Assembly (NCBI GenBank): GCA_963829575.1
Contig: CAWHJF010000001.1
Coordinates: 62,001 to 126,000 of the forward strand
Direction of reading: 5' to 3'
Source of the DNA: KACC-23026 sp963829575
GTDB lineage: Bacteria > Bacillota > Bacilli > Bacillales > Sporolactobacillaceae
Length of the DNA: 64,000 nt
Part shown: positions 54,153 through 62,975 of the stretch, piece after piece
How the letters are laid out: every line of letters starts with the position of its first letter
How positions within the stretch are numbered: position 1 is the stretch's first letter
Program-made: the position numbers and the translations under genes
Notes under the pieces: model-generated
The model's database searches: none
What the model saw: only the letters and a program-made list of their open reading frames with translations
What the model was told of the DNA's origin: nothing

Positions 54153-54249
54153 GGGGCTGGTTGCGTAGCTGGTGCTTGCCTAGGTCTTCAAAACCTCTTG
54201 GGGGGCGCGTGCCGTCCTCGGTCGGTTCGATTCCGATGCAGTCCCGCCA
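54153..54249 (+). tRNA. selC: Selenocysteine tRNA (anticodon UCA), with imperfect helices
   Basis: 97 bases with encoded CCA. Anticodon loop CTTCAAA with anticodon TCA, which decodes UGA. Hallmarks of tRNA-Sec: 8-base acceptor strand (GGGGCTGG / GCAGTCCC), 4-base D-loop (TGGT) on a 6-pair D-stem, a long variable arm (GGGGGGC...GCC-TCC) and a 5-pair T-stem (GTCGG / CCGAT) around TTCGATT. Imperfections: G-G at acceptor position 8, a bulged T in the D-stem, U-C at the first anticodon-stem pair, and a bulged G in the variable arm. It has its own consensus promoter. SelA and SelD lie 7-10 kb away. The imperfections could mean a divergent or a decaying gene. Confidence 0.85.
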
Positions 54250-54263
54250 ATATAAGGATTTTT

Positions 54264-54390
54264 CGAGGTCGGGTATGGAATGTCCCACTAGGTCTCATAC
54301 TCAAAAATGAGGATGACTGCCTAAGGAGCTATTTGCAAGACCTCGTGATATAATGCTTGTCTTTAGCCTTCTATAAAACGAGGTCTTTTT
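54264..54390 (+). promoter_or_regulatory. Possible terminator/antiterminator element after tRNA-Sec
   Basis: CGAGGTC at 54264-54270, its complement GACCTCG at 54339-54345 and a second CGAGGTC at 54379-54385 followed by T5. The middle copy can pair with the left copy (no terminator) or the right copy (terminator, 54339-54390). No known riboswitch class is recognised. Confidence 0.45.
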
Positions 54391-54593
54391 GCACCTTCCA
54401 TAGTCATATTTCTCATACTATTAACTGAGTCAAGTGCATTTTGAAAAATAAGATCGAACAGATGACTGGTTACCATGCCCTTACTCAAACCGTTTCGAAC
54501 ATGCAAGCCCCTCAAAAAGCTGATGAAAGAGAGGGAATACATAACCACTTGAATGAAATTAAAGGAAACAAGGAGTGCTTTCATCCTCGTCAT
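54363..54593 (-). pseudogene. Possible transposase N-terminal remnant
   Basis: 76-codon frame whose interior (GLSKGMVTSHLFDLIFQNAL and RFIEG) recalls the N-terminal part of IS4-type transposases, stopped where the catalytic domain would begin. No RBS or terminal repeats identified. Weak call. Confidence 0.25.
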
Positions 54594-54658
54594 ACTCTTT
54601 TCCTTCTACACCATTTTTCCATCCCTAACCTTTATCTTTTAGATGAGGTGATTTAATC

Positions 54659-55741
54659 ATGAAAAAATGGATGAAAAAAATGTCATTTATGCTATTAATG
54701 AGTATCGTTCTGATTAACCTAAGGGTTCCTCCTGTTTTTGCTAATACTAATCAAAACCAAACCACACCTATTACACCTAATCTCAGTAACGCGCCTTACC
54801 AAATGGTAAATGGCTACAAAACTTTCCACTTAACAGCCGAGCCGGTGACAAGAGAAGTTTCTAAAGGAATATTTATGAAAGCATGGGGCTATAACGGCAC
54901 GACGCCAGGGCCAACCATTGTTGTCCGAAATGGCGATAAGGTCAGCATTCAAGTGACCCACCATCTTCAGGTTCCGACTTCCGTTCATTGGCACGGACTC
55001 ATCATTCCAAATAAGATGGATGGTGTTCCGAATCTAGAACCTTCTCCAGTTATTCAGCCAGGCCAATCCTTTACCTACCACTTTACTGTTCATCAAGTCG
55101 GAACGTTTATGTATCACTCTCACTATAACGGGAGCAAACAGGAAATGATGGGTTTAGAGGGCATGTTTATCTCATTACCGAAGAATGGGGATCGTGTTGA
55201 TGGCATCCAGGTCCAAGATGACTATACACTTATGACACAAGAATTTGAGCTTCTGACACCAAACCAAACTTCAAACAATGCCCAAAACCAAAACCCTACT
55301 AATAAGACCCAGCCTTATAATAACAACACAAACAACCCAGAAATACCGGTTAATCCATCACAGAACAGTCAAACTTTCCTCTTACAAAAACCATTTCAAG
55401 CCAGTTTTCCAAACTCACTAGTCCGCTCTTTAAAACCGATCAATTGGTGTATGTTTAACCAAAATCCATCTTCACAACAAAATAATTCTTCTAATTCTTT
55501 CAATGCCAATCCAAACAATCCTTCAAACCCATCTCTTTCTTCGGCTTCTGGAAATCAGAGTTCACAACCGTTCGGAGCAGGTCAAGTTCCTCCCGGCCAG
55601 TATGTGGTCAATGCGAAAGCCATGCAGTGGAATATGTTCACATTTAACGGCAAACAATTCCCCGCAACAGCCCCCATGATTATTAACCAAGGGGACTGGG
55701 TAAGCCTCGTCTTTCTCAGAACTTATCCAGATTGGATTTGA
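54659..55741 (+). pseudogene. Multicopper oxidase lacking its C-terminal copper-binding part
   Basis: 360 residues, ATG after AGGTGA. Signal peptide (1-29). The N-terminal cupredoxin domain keeps SVHWHGL (type 2/3 ligands) and FMYHSHYN. A low-complexity Asn/Gln/Pro/Ser insert (about 205-305) follows. A second cupredoxin domain starts (QWNMFTFNGKQFP...GDWVSLVF), then the frame stops at TGA before the HPMHLHGH and HCH-x3-H motifs needed for type 1 and the rest of the trinuclear site. It therefore cannot be an active oxidase. It converges with a small gene only six bases away. Confidence 0.75.
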
Positions 55742-55747
55742 CTGTTT

Positions 55748-55978
55748 TTATTTACTTTGACTTCCCATCATTGCATTCATCATGCTCCGACCCGGGGTTT
55801 GATTCGATCCTAGACTAGCGTTTTGTTGACCAGTTGAATTAACAGGTGAAAGTGTAGAGGATGGCGTTGTCGCTTGTTGCCCAGTACTTGGAATGAACGC
55901 CAAAACAAGATAGGCCAACAGCCCAAAGATTACCACGCCTATCGTTGAATAAATAATCAATCGAATCCATTTTTTCAT
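55748..55978 (-). CDS. Small membrane protein with Met-rich C-terminus
   Basis: 76 residues, ATG after GGAGG. One N-terminal helix (about 5-28), a Ser/Thr/Gln/Pro linker and a tail with Met-Met-x-x-Met-Met. The Met tail could bind copper, fitting a position beside a copper oxidase, but this is speculation. No family recognised. Confidence 0.65.
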   Translation of the reverse strand: MKKWIRLIIYSTIGVVIFGLLAYLVLAFIPSTGQQATTPSSTLSPVNSTGQQNASLGSNQTPGRSMMNAMMGSQSK

Positions 55979-56080
55979 TTCAGAAAGCCTCCATATAAAA
56001 GAATTGGATTCTTTACACTACAAATTTTAAGGTATACCTATGGAAAACCTATTGAGAAGGAAAAACAATTTTGTCAAAAC

Positions 56081-56112
56081 AAAAAAACGCCTCGTTTGCT
56101 TAAAACGGGGCG
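56081..56112 (-). terminator. Intrinsic terminator of the OsmC gene
   Basis: CGCCCCGTTTT / AAACGAGGCG on the minus strand, followed by T7. Confidence 0.75.
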
Positions 56113-56224
56113 GCTAACTTTGACATACCTATTAAAATTTCGTGAATCCCCAATGTTCTTGTAGGATCTCTGCTAAATGACTCGTGCGTTCAATCTTGAT
56201 CCAATTAGTTAGATCAATCTAAGA

Positions 56225-56611
56225 TTAGACTTCGTGCAATTCAAGTTTTTCACGAATCACAATGGCTGAGTTGACTGATTGGGCCATGGCACAGTTTTTC
56301 ATGGCCAGTTCAAGTGACTTCGTAATTTTCGTTTCTTCAAGATTCTCCCCATACACATGGTAGGTAAAATCCATTTGTTCAATTACACTCACTTGTTCTT
56401 CACTTCTCTTAACTTCACACGTTATTTCTATATTTTTATAGGGGATTCTTTTTTTCTCTAGAACTTTTTTAAATAGGTTACCTGAACATCCGGCGATTGA
56501 AGCCACCATTAATTGGACGGGACGAAACCCAAAATCCGTTTGTGGCGAGATCGATAACGCCCCATATTCAAAGGCACTTGTAAAACCATTCTCCTTCAAC
56601 GTAAACTTCAT
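56225..56611 (-). CDS. OsmC-family protein (YhfA-like)
   Basis: 128 residues from ATG at 56611 after GAGGGAG. Two conserved cysteines lie in ASIAGCSGN (Cys42) and KNCAMA (Cys107), as in the thiol-peroxidase OsmC/YhfA fold. These small dimers reduce organic hydroperoxides or handle thiols. It lies 89 bases downstream of an SsuABC-type importer operon and may belong to it. Confidence 0.85.
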   Translation of the reverse strand: MKFTLKENGFTSAFEYGALSISPQTDFGFRPVQLMVASIAGCSGNLFKKVLEKKRIPYKNIEITCEVKRSEEQVSVIEQMDFTYHVYGENLEETKITKSLELAMKNCAMAQSVNSAIVIREKLELHEV

Positions 56612-56699
56612 TCTTGTAGACTCCCTCACATTAAATTCAGACGCAATCTCTTCCTACTTAAATTATATAACATAAAAGGTGAGGGGTATAATCCCTCAC

Positions 56700-57446
56700 C
56701 TAGATTTCAGCACTCCAACCCGTAAAGCGTTTCTTTAGCGGTCGGATCAAAGTAAACTCGAAAATAAGCGCTAAAAGACCAATTGTTATGATTCCAACTA
56801 ACACTAATGAAGAATTCCCAACCTCTCCACTTGAAGATATCAACCATCCAAGCCCGGAGTTTCCTCCAATCATTTCAGCAGCCACTAGAGAGCGCCAGGC
56901 AATCCCAAATCCAATAATTAATCCATTAATAGCGGATGGAAGAATGGATGGAAAATACACAAATCGTATGAGTTGTATCTTACTTGCTCCCAAAGATTGC
57001 GCGACTCTAAGGTATGAGATTTTTACCTGCTCCATTCCATGCATCACACTCACTAAAATGGGAAAAAAAGAGGCAATAATAATGACGGCAATCATTGGGG
57101 CATTCCCCAGTTGTAATAAGAGAATAAGAAGGGGTGCCCACGCCATAGGAGGCGTAGCTTGAAAAAACGACACCATTGGGCTTAAAAACAGACGGAAAGG
57201 AACAGATAGCCCAGCTAAAGTTCCAATAATAAAAGCTCCAATAGAAGCCAAAATAAACCCACAGAATAACCGATACAGACTGATCCCAATATGATGATAA
57301 TAACTAGCTGTACAAAGTTGTTTAATTAATTCTTTGAAAACAGGAATGGGACCCGGAAAGATCAATTCACTATACCCACGCGAAAATAAGTACCAAACTA
57401 ACAGAACAAACGGTATTGACAGTAACTTCCAACCTATTTTTTTCAT
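56700..57446 (-). CDS. ssuC: ABC transporter permease, SsuC/TauC-like
   Basis: 248 residues, six membrane helices. The EAA loop near EQVKISYLRVAQSLGASKIQLIR is the site of contact with the ATPase. Start overlaps the binding-protein gene by four bases. Member of the nitrate/sulfonate/taurine permease family. Order ssuB-ssuA-ssuC. Confidence 0.85.
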   Translation of the reverse strand: MKKIGWKLLSIPFVLLVWYLFSRGYSELIFPGPIPVFKELIKQLCTASYYHHIGISLYRLFCGFILASIGAFIIGTLAGLSVPFRLFLSPMVSFFQATPPMAWAPLLILLLQLGNAPMIAVIIIASFFPILVSVMHGMEQVKISYLRVAQSLGASKIQLIRFVYFPSILPSAINGLIIGFGIAWRSLVAAEMIGGNSGLGWLISSSGEVGNSSLVLVGIITIGLLALIFEFTLIRPLKKRFTGWSAEI

Positions 57447-58456
57447 TTACCACTTACCGCTTGCAAATAACTTGTGTCAAAGAGTTTTTTCACCTCAAAT
57501 GGGCGACTAATCAGCTTGAGCTTATAATCTGCATCGGCAATTTTTTGATAAAACATATAATCTTTATTTGTAATGGTTGCATCAAAGGATTGTCGGTCAA
57601 GTGCTTTTTCAATAATGTCTTTGGCCGTCCACGTTTTATTTCCCTGTTTAATCGTTGGCAAATTAAAATTTTGGGCTAAGAGTTCACTCGCTTGTGCTTT
57701 ATTATTGTTTATAAACTGAATTGCCGCGATATGTCCTTTTAAAAACTTTTTAACCTCATCAGGATGATCCTTTAAGAACGAATCACTCGCGATCACAATG
57801 ATTGCGGGATCAGGAAGTTCTTTTACAACCTTTACTCCCTGAAGCTCCGCCATTGTTAAGTAAGGTTCACCCGCAACCGCACCATCAATGGTTCCTTGTT
57901 TAGTCGCTTGAACCATATTTGGCATTTTCATCTGAACGAGAGAGACATCCTTCTCTGTAAGGTTGGTTTCTGGAAGAAGAAACCCTCTCATTAATAGATC
58001 CACACCACTTCCTGTTACAGCTGTCCCTAGCTTTTTCCCTTTGATATCAGTTGCCTTTTGGATTCCAGATTTAGGACCCGCAATCAATCCAAACTTCCCG
58101 TTATCGACTTTAGCAATTGCCTTAACTTTAGCCCCTCTCGAAGCCCAGTTCACACCTGCTGGGACACCCGCATAAGCAATGTCTACTTTCCCAGAGGCCA
58201 GTGCTTTATATAGGTCAGGCCCATTACCAAAGGAAAAATACTGACTCTTTAATCCCTGTTTCTCCATAAGCCCCTTCTGTTGGGCAATAATCGCTGGAGC
58301 CATAGATAAAAGGTTAACATAGCCAATTTTAATGTCCTGACTTGCTTTTTTTGAATTAGAATGGGTCGATTGGTTGCCTTGCTTAGTTGTTCCACAAGCC
58401 GTCAAAACTAGAACGATACTTAAAATAAAACTGATCCACACTGCCCATTTTTTCAT
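57443..58456 (-). CDS. ssuA: ABC transporter substrate-binding lipoprotein, SsuA/NMT1-like
   Basis: 337 residues. Signal peptide with lipobox LTAC (Cys21), so anchored by lipid after cleavage (Lgt is at 35330). The domain has the NMT1/SsuA pattern: IKIGYVNLLSMAPAI, GKVDIAYAGVPA and DGAVAGEPYL. Substrate in this family: sulfonates, nitrate, taurine or thiamine precursors; this copy cannot be assigned. Confidence 0.85.
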   Translation of the reverse strand: MKKWAVWISFILSIVLVLTACGTTKQGNQSTHSNSKKASQDIKIGYVNLLSMAPAIIAQQKGLMEKQGLKSQYFSFGNGPDLYKALASGKVDIAYAGVPAGVNWASRGAKVKAIAKVDNGKFGLIAGPKSGIQKATDIKGKKLGTAVTGSGVDLLMRGFLLPETNLTEKDVSLVQMKMPNMVQATKQGTIDGAVAGEPYLTMAELQGVKVVKELPDPAIIVIASDSFLKDHPDEVKKFLKGHIAAIQFINNNKAQASELLAQNFNLPTIKQGNKTWTAKDIIEKALDRQSFDATITNKDYMFYQKIADADYKLKLISRPFEVKKLFDTSYLQAVSGK

Positions 58457-58504
58457 TTTTTAAATTTCCTCCGATATTTGTATTGAACTGAAGCAACTGA
58501 AATC

Positions 58505-59290
58505 TTAAATTTGGTAATGATCGACTCCGTTTTGATGCATATGACCACTTTTGAGCGCATCCATTAGCATCTTTTTATAATGGTTAAAGAGGCTGGATAC
58601 ACGCATTTCGCTTTCTCTTGGACGCCGCAGTTCAATGGAGATCGGTTTGTCTAAAAATCCCCCTTGATGCTTCATCGCTAAAACCCGATCAGATAAATAG
58701 ATTGCCTCATCAATACTATGCGTAATTAAAATAATGGTCATTTCTGTTTCCCGTTGAATGCGAAGGAGTTCATCATGCAACTCCTCTCGTGTTTGAGCAT
58801 CAAGTGCACTGAATGGTTCATCCATTAATAAGATTTTGGGACGCGTAACAATGGCTCTGGCAATCGCGACCCGTTGCTTCATCCCACCAGATAAATCCGA
58901 CACCTTTGCCGATTCATGTTTTTGCAAACCTACAATTTTCAGGATTTCACGACTCTTCTCTTGTTGGTCTCTTTTGGACATCCCTTGAATTTTCAATCCT
59001 AAAGAAACATTTTCAATAACGTTAAGCCAAGGAAATAGAGACAAATCCTGAAAAACAACGGCTCGGTCAGGGCCTGGCGCTTTAATTGGCGTTTCGTTTA
59101 AAAAGATTTTGCCGCTCGTAGGAATCAAAAAACCCGCAATGAGATTTAGTAACGAACTTTTTCCACATCCACTTGGACCAATAACGGAAATAAACTCCCC
59201 CTGCTTGACTTCAAAAGAGACATTTTTAAAAATTGGTGAGTTTTTATTATAAGATAAAGTTAAATCATCAATCTTAAGAAGAGGAGACAT
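58505..59290 (-). CDS. ssuB: ABC transporter ATPase, SsuB-like
   Basis: 261 residues from ATG at 59290 after GAGAGGGAAG (an ATG 24 bases earlier is possible). Walker A GPSGCGKSS, signature DLSGGMKQR, Walker B ILLMDEPFSALD, H-loop ITHSIDEAI. First gene of the importer operon, 48 bases before the binding protein. A -35/-10-like TTGACG-N17-TAAACT lies upstream. Confidence 0.87.
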   Translation of the reverse strand: MSPLLKIDDLTLSYNKNSPIFKNVSFEVKQGEFISVIGPSGCGKSSLLNLIAGFLIPTSGKIFLNETPIKAPGPDRAVVFQDLSLFPWLNVIENVSLGLKIQGMSKRDQQEKSREILKIVGLQKHESAKVSDLSGGMKQRVAIARAIVTRPKILLMDEPFSALDAQTREELHDELLRIQRETEMTIILITHSIDEAIYLSDRVLAMKHQGGFLDKPISIELRRPRESEMRVSSLFNHYKKMLMDALKSGHMHQNGVDHYQI

Positions 59291-59500
59291 GACTTCCCTC
59301 TCGTTTTTTTGCATGCGCACCACCTGAATTCCGACTAATATTATATGTTTAATTATAGTTTAATTGTTTCCAAGTGATTCGTCAATCTCACTCATTTAAG
59401 AAAAGGCATCTACAAATTAAAGAGGAATTTTAAAAATTAAGTAGGATAAATAAATAAGTGAATGTTACACAGTCCATATTCTCATCATTTTTTACAACCT

Positions 59501-59532
59501 AAAAAAATCACTTCTCTAGGAGAAAAGTGATT
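59501..59532 (-). terminator. Intrinsic terminator of the metallo-hydrolase gene
   Basis: AATCACTTTTCTC / GAGAAGTGATT on the minus strand, then T7. Confidence 0.82.
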
Positions 59533-59588
59533 ACGAAATTTAATATCTAGAATTACTCTGGATGTTCCTAACGTGATCGAATAACGGG

Positions 59589-60335
59589 TCAACTCAAGGT
59601 CAGACTCTCTCCAGGTTTCAATATTTGAACCGAGACCTGTTTTGCGTTGGCCGCCGCATGCAAACGAACCAAAGCCGCTTCTGTCTCCCTATAATGGGGT
59701 GGAGAATGAAAGGAGGCATAATGAATTGGAACCAAGTTATGAGCCGATAAGACCTTTGCTGCCGAAACAGCCTGTTCTGGAAGAAGGCAAATCGGTTCCC
59801 CACTAGGCTCAAGGTCTGGATCTTCAATAATAGCTCCATTAATTGGCAGGAAGGCGACATCAAAAGGGCCGTACTGTTTGGACATACGCCACCAATACCC
59901 ATGCCAGAGGGTATCGCCGCTATGGAGCACCGTGTGTGTGCCATCTTTAATAATCCAAGAGACTTGGTTGTCACCCAAACCATCAACAGAATAAGAGGCG
60001 GTCAGTTCAAAGTCCCCCACCGTGACAGAATCCCCTAATCCCAGTTCGATTAGATTGAGTTGTTTAGAGATATCCGGTTCAACAATGGAATGCTCCGGAA
60101 TATAGACCGGGACATCCTTCCTAATAAATTCGAGAATGGCTTGAGGATCAAAGTGATCGGAATGGGTATGCGTAATCAACACAGCTTTCACAGATTCAAG
60201 TTCCGTTAATGGGTAAAATGCTGTTCTCGGTTCTCCAAAAAAACCAGTATTGACGTTATATATAGGGTCTATGACAATCGAAGTCGTTTTGGTCTGCAGG
60301 ATCACACCTGACCAAGGTAACCGTTTAATGAACAT
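59589..60335 (-). CDS. Metallo-beta-lactamase-fold hydrolase (UlaG/YtkL-like)
   Basis: 248 residues from ATG at 60335 after AAGAAGGCG; the frame continues upstream to 60467 but overlaps the YrzI-like gene. Zinc motif THTHSDHFDPQ (HxHxDH), LHSGDT and the last His in VPIHYASFH. Beta-lactamase superfamily metal-dependent hydrolase, possibly an L-ascorbate-6-phosphate lactonase relative. Cytoplasmic. Substrate unknown. Terminator follows. Confidence 0.82.
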   Translation of the reverse strand: MFIKRLPWSGVILQTKTTSIVIDPIYNVNTGFFGEPRTAFYPLTELESVKAVLITHTHSDHFDPQAILEFIRKDVPVYIPEHSIVEPDISKQLNLIELGLGDSVTVGDFELTASYSVDGLGDNQVSWIIKDGTHTVLHSGDTLWHGYWWRMSKQYGPFDVAFLPINGAIIEDPDLEPSGEPICLLPEQAVSAAKVLSAHNLVPIHYASFHSPPHYRETEAALVRLHAAANAKQVSVQILKPGESLTLS

Positions 60336-60426
60336 AAGGAATCGCCTTCTTTGGTATCGATTTTTAGAATTCTGTGTACAGCCTGATCTCACGGTAAAAA
60401 AGACCTCACCCACCTCGCACCTATAA

Positions 60427-60570
60427 CTAGATTCGAAACTGGCTTCGACAATCCAGATTTCGCTCATTCGCTTCCTTTATTCTTTGATTCAAAGACAATT
60501 CCCCAAGCGTCTCCTCACGTTTTCGTATGGAGACCATGAACGTAAAAGCGAGGATATTCAATTTTATCAT
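60427..60570 (-). CDS. Small YrzI-like protein
   Basis: 47 residues, ATG at 60570 to TAG at 60427, after AAAGGA. The pattern MIKLNILAFTFMVSIRKREE, a charged helix and a terminal SQF resembles the YrzI family of very small bacillar proteins. It lies 92 bases ahead of the metallo-hydrolase start. Function unknown. Confidence 0.5.
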   Translation of the reverse strand: MIKLNILAFTFMVSIRKREETLGELSLNQRIKEANERNLDCRSQFRI

Positions 60571-60613
60571 CGGAACAGGTCCTTTCTTGCCTTATTTTTT
60601 ATAACCACCCAAT

Positions 60614-61318
60614 TTAAACCAGATCTTGCAACTTGGAAACTAACAATCTATTTTCAATGAGACCCAAGAATCGGAGCGCTTCCCGTTCACTGATCGTTTG
60701 GTCCTCATCATAGAGATGCTTTGAGAACTTAACGATTCCACTACGATTGCCTAACCGGTCCATTTGGTTTTTCATTAATTGAGAGTTACATAAGACCGCC
60801 ACTTTTTGAACAAATGGCATGAGCCATAACTGCAAGTCTTCCCAAACGGCCGTCACCTCAGGAGAAAATACAAAAATACGACCCTCTAACAACATATAAC
60901 GGTTGTCCACGAGTAACTTGATCTCTCCTTTTTTTAAAAGAAGGGCCATGCTTTTAATTTGTTGTGAGATCTGTTTGACGTCCGATTCACTGAGCGGACC
61001 GGTAATTCGCCATGCAATGACATTATTCATAACATCTACATCATAAATAAAGCGTTGTTTAAGCGGCTTTCTTTGTTCCCTTCTCATAAGAACCGCTCTC
61101 GGCGAAAACTGGTCCTCCTCAAACAAATAAGACAAATCGACATCAAGCGCATTCGCTAACTTCCCTATATTAATTAAGGAAACATTCTTTTCTCCCCGTT
61201 CAATTGCCCCGACATATGAGCGATCGAGTTCAGCAAGAGTGGCAAGCGACTCTTGAGTCATCCCAACCTTCAATCTCAACTCCTTAATTCTTCTACCGAA
61301 ATCCAGTCGTATATCCAT
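60614..61318 (-). CDS. XRE-family regulator with a C-terminal sensor-like domain
   Basis: 234 residues from ATG at 61318 after GAGGGG. N-terminal helix-turn-helix (about 5-65) with GMTQESLATLAELDRSYVGAIERG. The remaining 160 residues have alternating beta strands and helices and resemble a STAS/PilZ-sized regulatory fold, but I can name no family. Lies downstream of selA with a terminator between, so it is a separate unit. Confidence 0.75.
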   Translation of the reverse strand: MDIRLDFGRRIKELRLKVGMTQESLATLAELDRSYVGAIERGEKNVSLINIGKLANALDVDLSYLFEEDQFSPRAVLMRREQRKPLKQRFIYDVDVMNNVIAWRITGPLSESDVKQISQQIKSMALLLKKGEIKLLVDNRYMLLEGRIFVFSPEVTAVWEDLQLWLMPFVQKVAVLCNSQLMKNQMDRLGNRSGIVKFSKHLYDEDQTISEREALRFLGLIENRLLVSKLQDLV

Positions 61319-61435
61319 GCATTCAGATCCCCTCGTTCCTTCTATGGTTATTATAGACCGCCATGTTGAACGTGTTCTACGGACTATGAGACTCATTTTC
61401 CAAAAAAGATTTTGAATCTCAAAAAACGGAATTAC

Positions 61436-61468
61436 AAAAAGGCCTTATCAACTTGATAAGGCCTTTTT
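61436..61468 (-). terminator. Intrinsic terminator of selA
   Basis: AAAAAGGCCTTATCAA / TTGATAAGGCCTTTTT perfect palindrome with T5. Confidence 0.9.
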
Positions 61469-61507
61469 CAACTAATACGGTATTACATAAGAAAACACTT
61501 AGAGCAG

Positions 61508-62935
61508 CTAGTCCATTTTTAGCTCACAAACGTCGCTTACTGTTTGGACTAACTGGTCGATCTCACCCGGAAGAATGGTACGGAAATCGAGTCGAATTTG
61601 GTCCTTTGCCACTCGAACGATAACCGGAGGCGTACTTTCTCGAAAAGCGCGTTCGACTTGGTGGACAGACTGGTTTGTAAAGGTAAAAGCAACAGATTTT
61701 GTAGGGATTGAAAGACCGGGGAGTGTGCCACCACCCACTTCTGAAACGTCATCCGTGATCTCAACTTCCACGTCCACCCTGCTCGTTTGAAGCTTATGTA
61801 CAAATTCTTTCGCTTTGTCTTCTATGTCCGATAGAGGCAGAAGGATTTCCCTCAGTGTTGGAATTTGCTCTTTCGCTTGATCTGGAAGTAAATAGAGACG
61901 GAGTGTGGCTTCAAGTGCTGCAAGGGTCATTTTGTCGACTCTCAACACCCGAGCCAACTGATTTTTCTTTAATCTTTGGATCCATTCCTTTTTCCCGGCA
62001 ATGATACCCGCCTGAGGTCCACCCAATAATTTGTCCCCGCTAAAAGACACCACATCAATCCCTGTGGCAATCACGTCTTGAATGAGCGGTTCATCACCGA
62101 TCCCGTTTTTTCCCAAATCCATTAACACACCACTTCCAAGATCCTCATAAACCGGAACGTTGTGTGTGGTCCCAAGTCTGACGAGTTCTGCGGTCGAAAC
62201 AGATTCCGTAAATCCGATCATTCGAAAATTGCTAGGGTGAACCTTCATTAAGAGGGCGGTGTCCTCATGGATCGCCCGTTCATAGTCAAAGAGATGGGTC
62301 TTATTGCTTGTCCCCACTTCTTTTAAAAACGCTCCGCTTTCAGCCATGATTTCGGACACACGAAATGACCCGCCTATTTCCACAAGTTGGCCTCTGGAAA
62401 CCACCACTTCTTTCTTATCAGCCATTTCTCTTAAAATCAAATAGACAGCTGCCGCATTATTATTCACAACCATCGCACTCTCAGCTCCAGTTAATCGACA
62501 AACAAGCGCTTCAATATGGCTGTGACGGGAGCCACGCTTTCCCGCTTCAATATCATATTCCAAATTGGAATATCCTGAAGCGACCTCAACGACGTGCTTT
62601 ATGGCAGACTCCCCAAGCACCGCGCGGCCAAGATTGGTATGCAAAACGATCCCAGTTCCATTGATGACCTTTTGGAGCTTTGGGGACAACCAATCCACTA
62701 GCGTAGTTTTTACTTCATCAGTCAATAGATCAAGGACAGGTCGGTCGCTAATGTCGCGCTGCCCCTTTAAAATGTCCTCGCGCCATTTAATTGTGATGTG
62801 CTGTGCACAGGCCACGAGTAAGTCATGGGGTGCTTGCCAGTTTGCTGCAAAAGCCTGAATTTCCGGGTGTTTAACTAACTGATGGATGCTCGGAATGGCC
62901 CTTAATTGGTTTTGAAAATTTGGACCTTTGGCCAC
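61508..62935 (-). CDS. selA: L-seryl-tRNA(Sec) selenium transferase
   Basis: 475 residues, GTG start after GGGGGG. PLP-dependent: substrate-side NGTGIVLHTNLGRAVL, then YEDLGSGVL and PLP lysine 302 in SFSGDKLLGGPQAGII. SelA converts Ser-tRNA(Sec) to Sec-tRNA(Sec) using selenophosphate from SelD. It lies 176 bases downstream of selD on the same strand, with a repeat between. The length is normal for bacterial SelA. SelB is not in the window. Confidence 0.95.
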   Translation of the reverse strand: MAKGPNFQNQLRAIPSIHQLVKHPEIQAFAANWQAPHDLLVACAQHITIKWREDILKGQRDISDRPVLDLLTDEVKTTLVDWLSPKLQKVINGTGIVLHTNLGRAVLGESAIKHVVEVASGYSNLEYDIEAGKRGSRHSHIEALVCRLTGAESAMVVNNNAAAVYLILREMADKKEVVVSRGQLVEIGGSFRVSEIMAESGAFLKEVGTSNKTHLFDYERAIHEDTALLMKVHPSNFRMIGFTESVSTAELVRLGTTHNVPVYEDLGSGVLMDLGKNGIGDEPLIQDVIATGIDVVSFSGDKLLGGPQAGIIAGKKEWIQRLKKNQLARVLRVDKMTLAALEATLRLYLLPDQAKEQIPTLREILLPLSDIEDKAKEFVHKLQTSRVDVEVEITDDVSEVGGGTLPGLSIPTKSVAFTFTNQSVHQVERAFRESTPPVIVRVAKDQIRLDFRTILPGEIDQLVQTVSDVCELKMD

Positions 62936-62975
62936 TTTTCCTACCCCCCTTTTATGATTTTTTAAGCAAAAAAAG

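Noticed and set aside
54093..54353. 86-codon plus-strand frame over the tRNA
   Set aside because: It runs through the tRNA and its 3' element with no ribosome-binding site.
55739..55741. TGA at the end of the multicopper oxidase as a selenocysteine codon
   Set aside because: The sequence after TGA (TLTSHHCIHH...) is only the antisense of the neighbouring Met-rich gene and no SECIS-like hairpin follows at the right distance.
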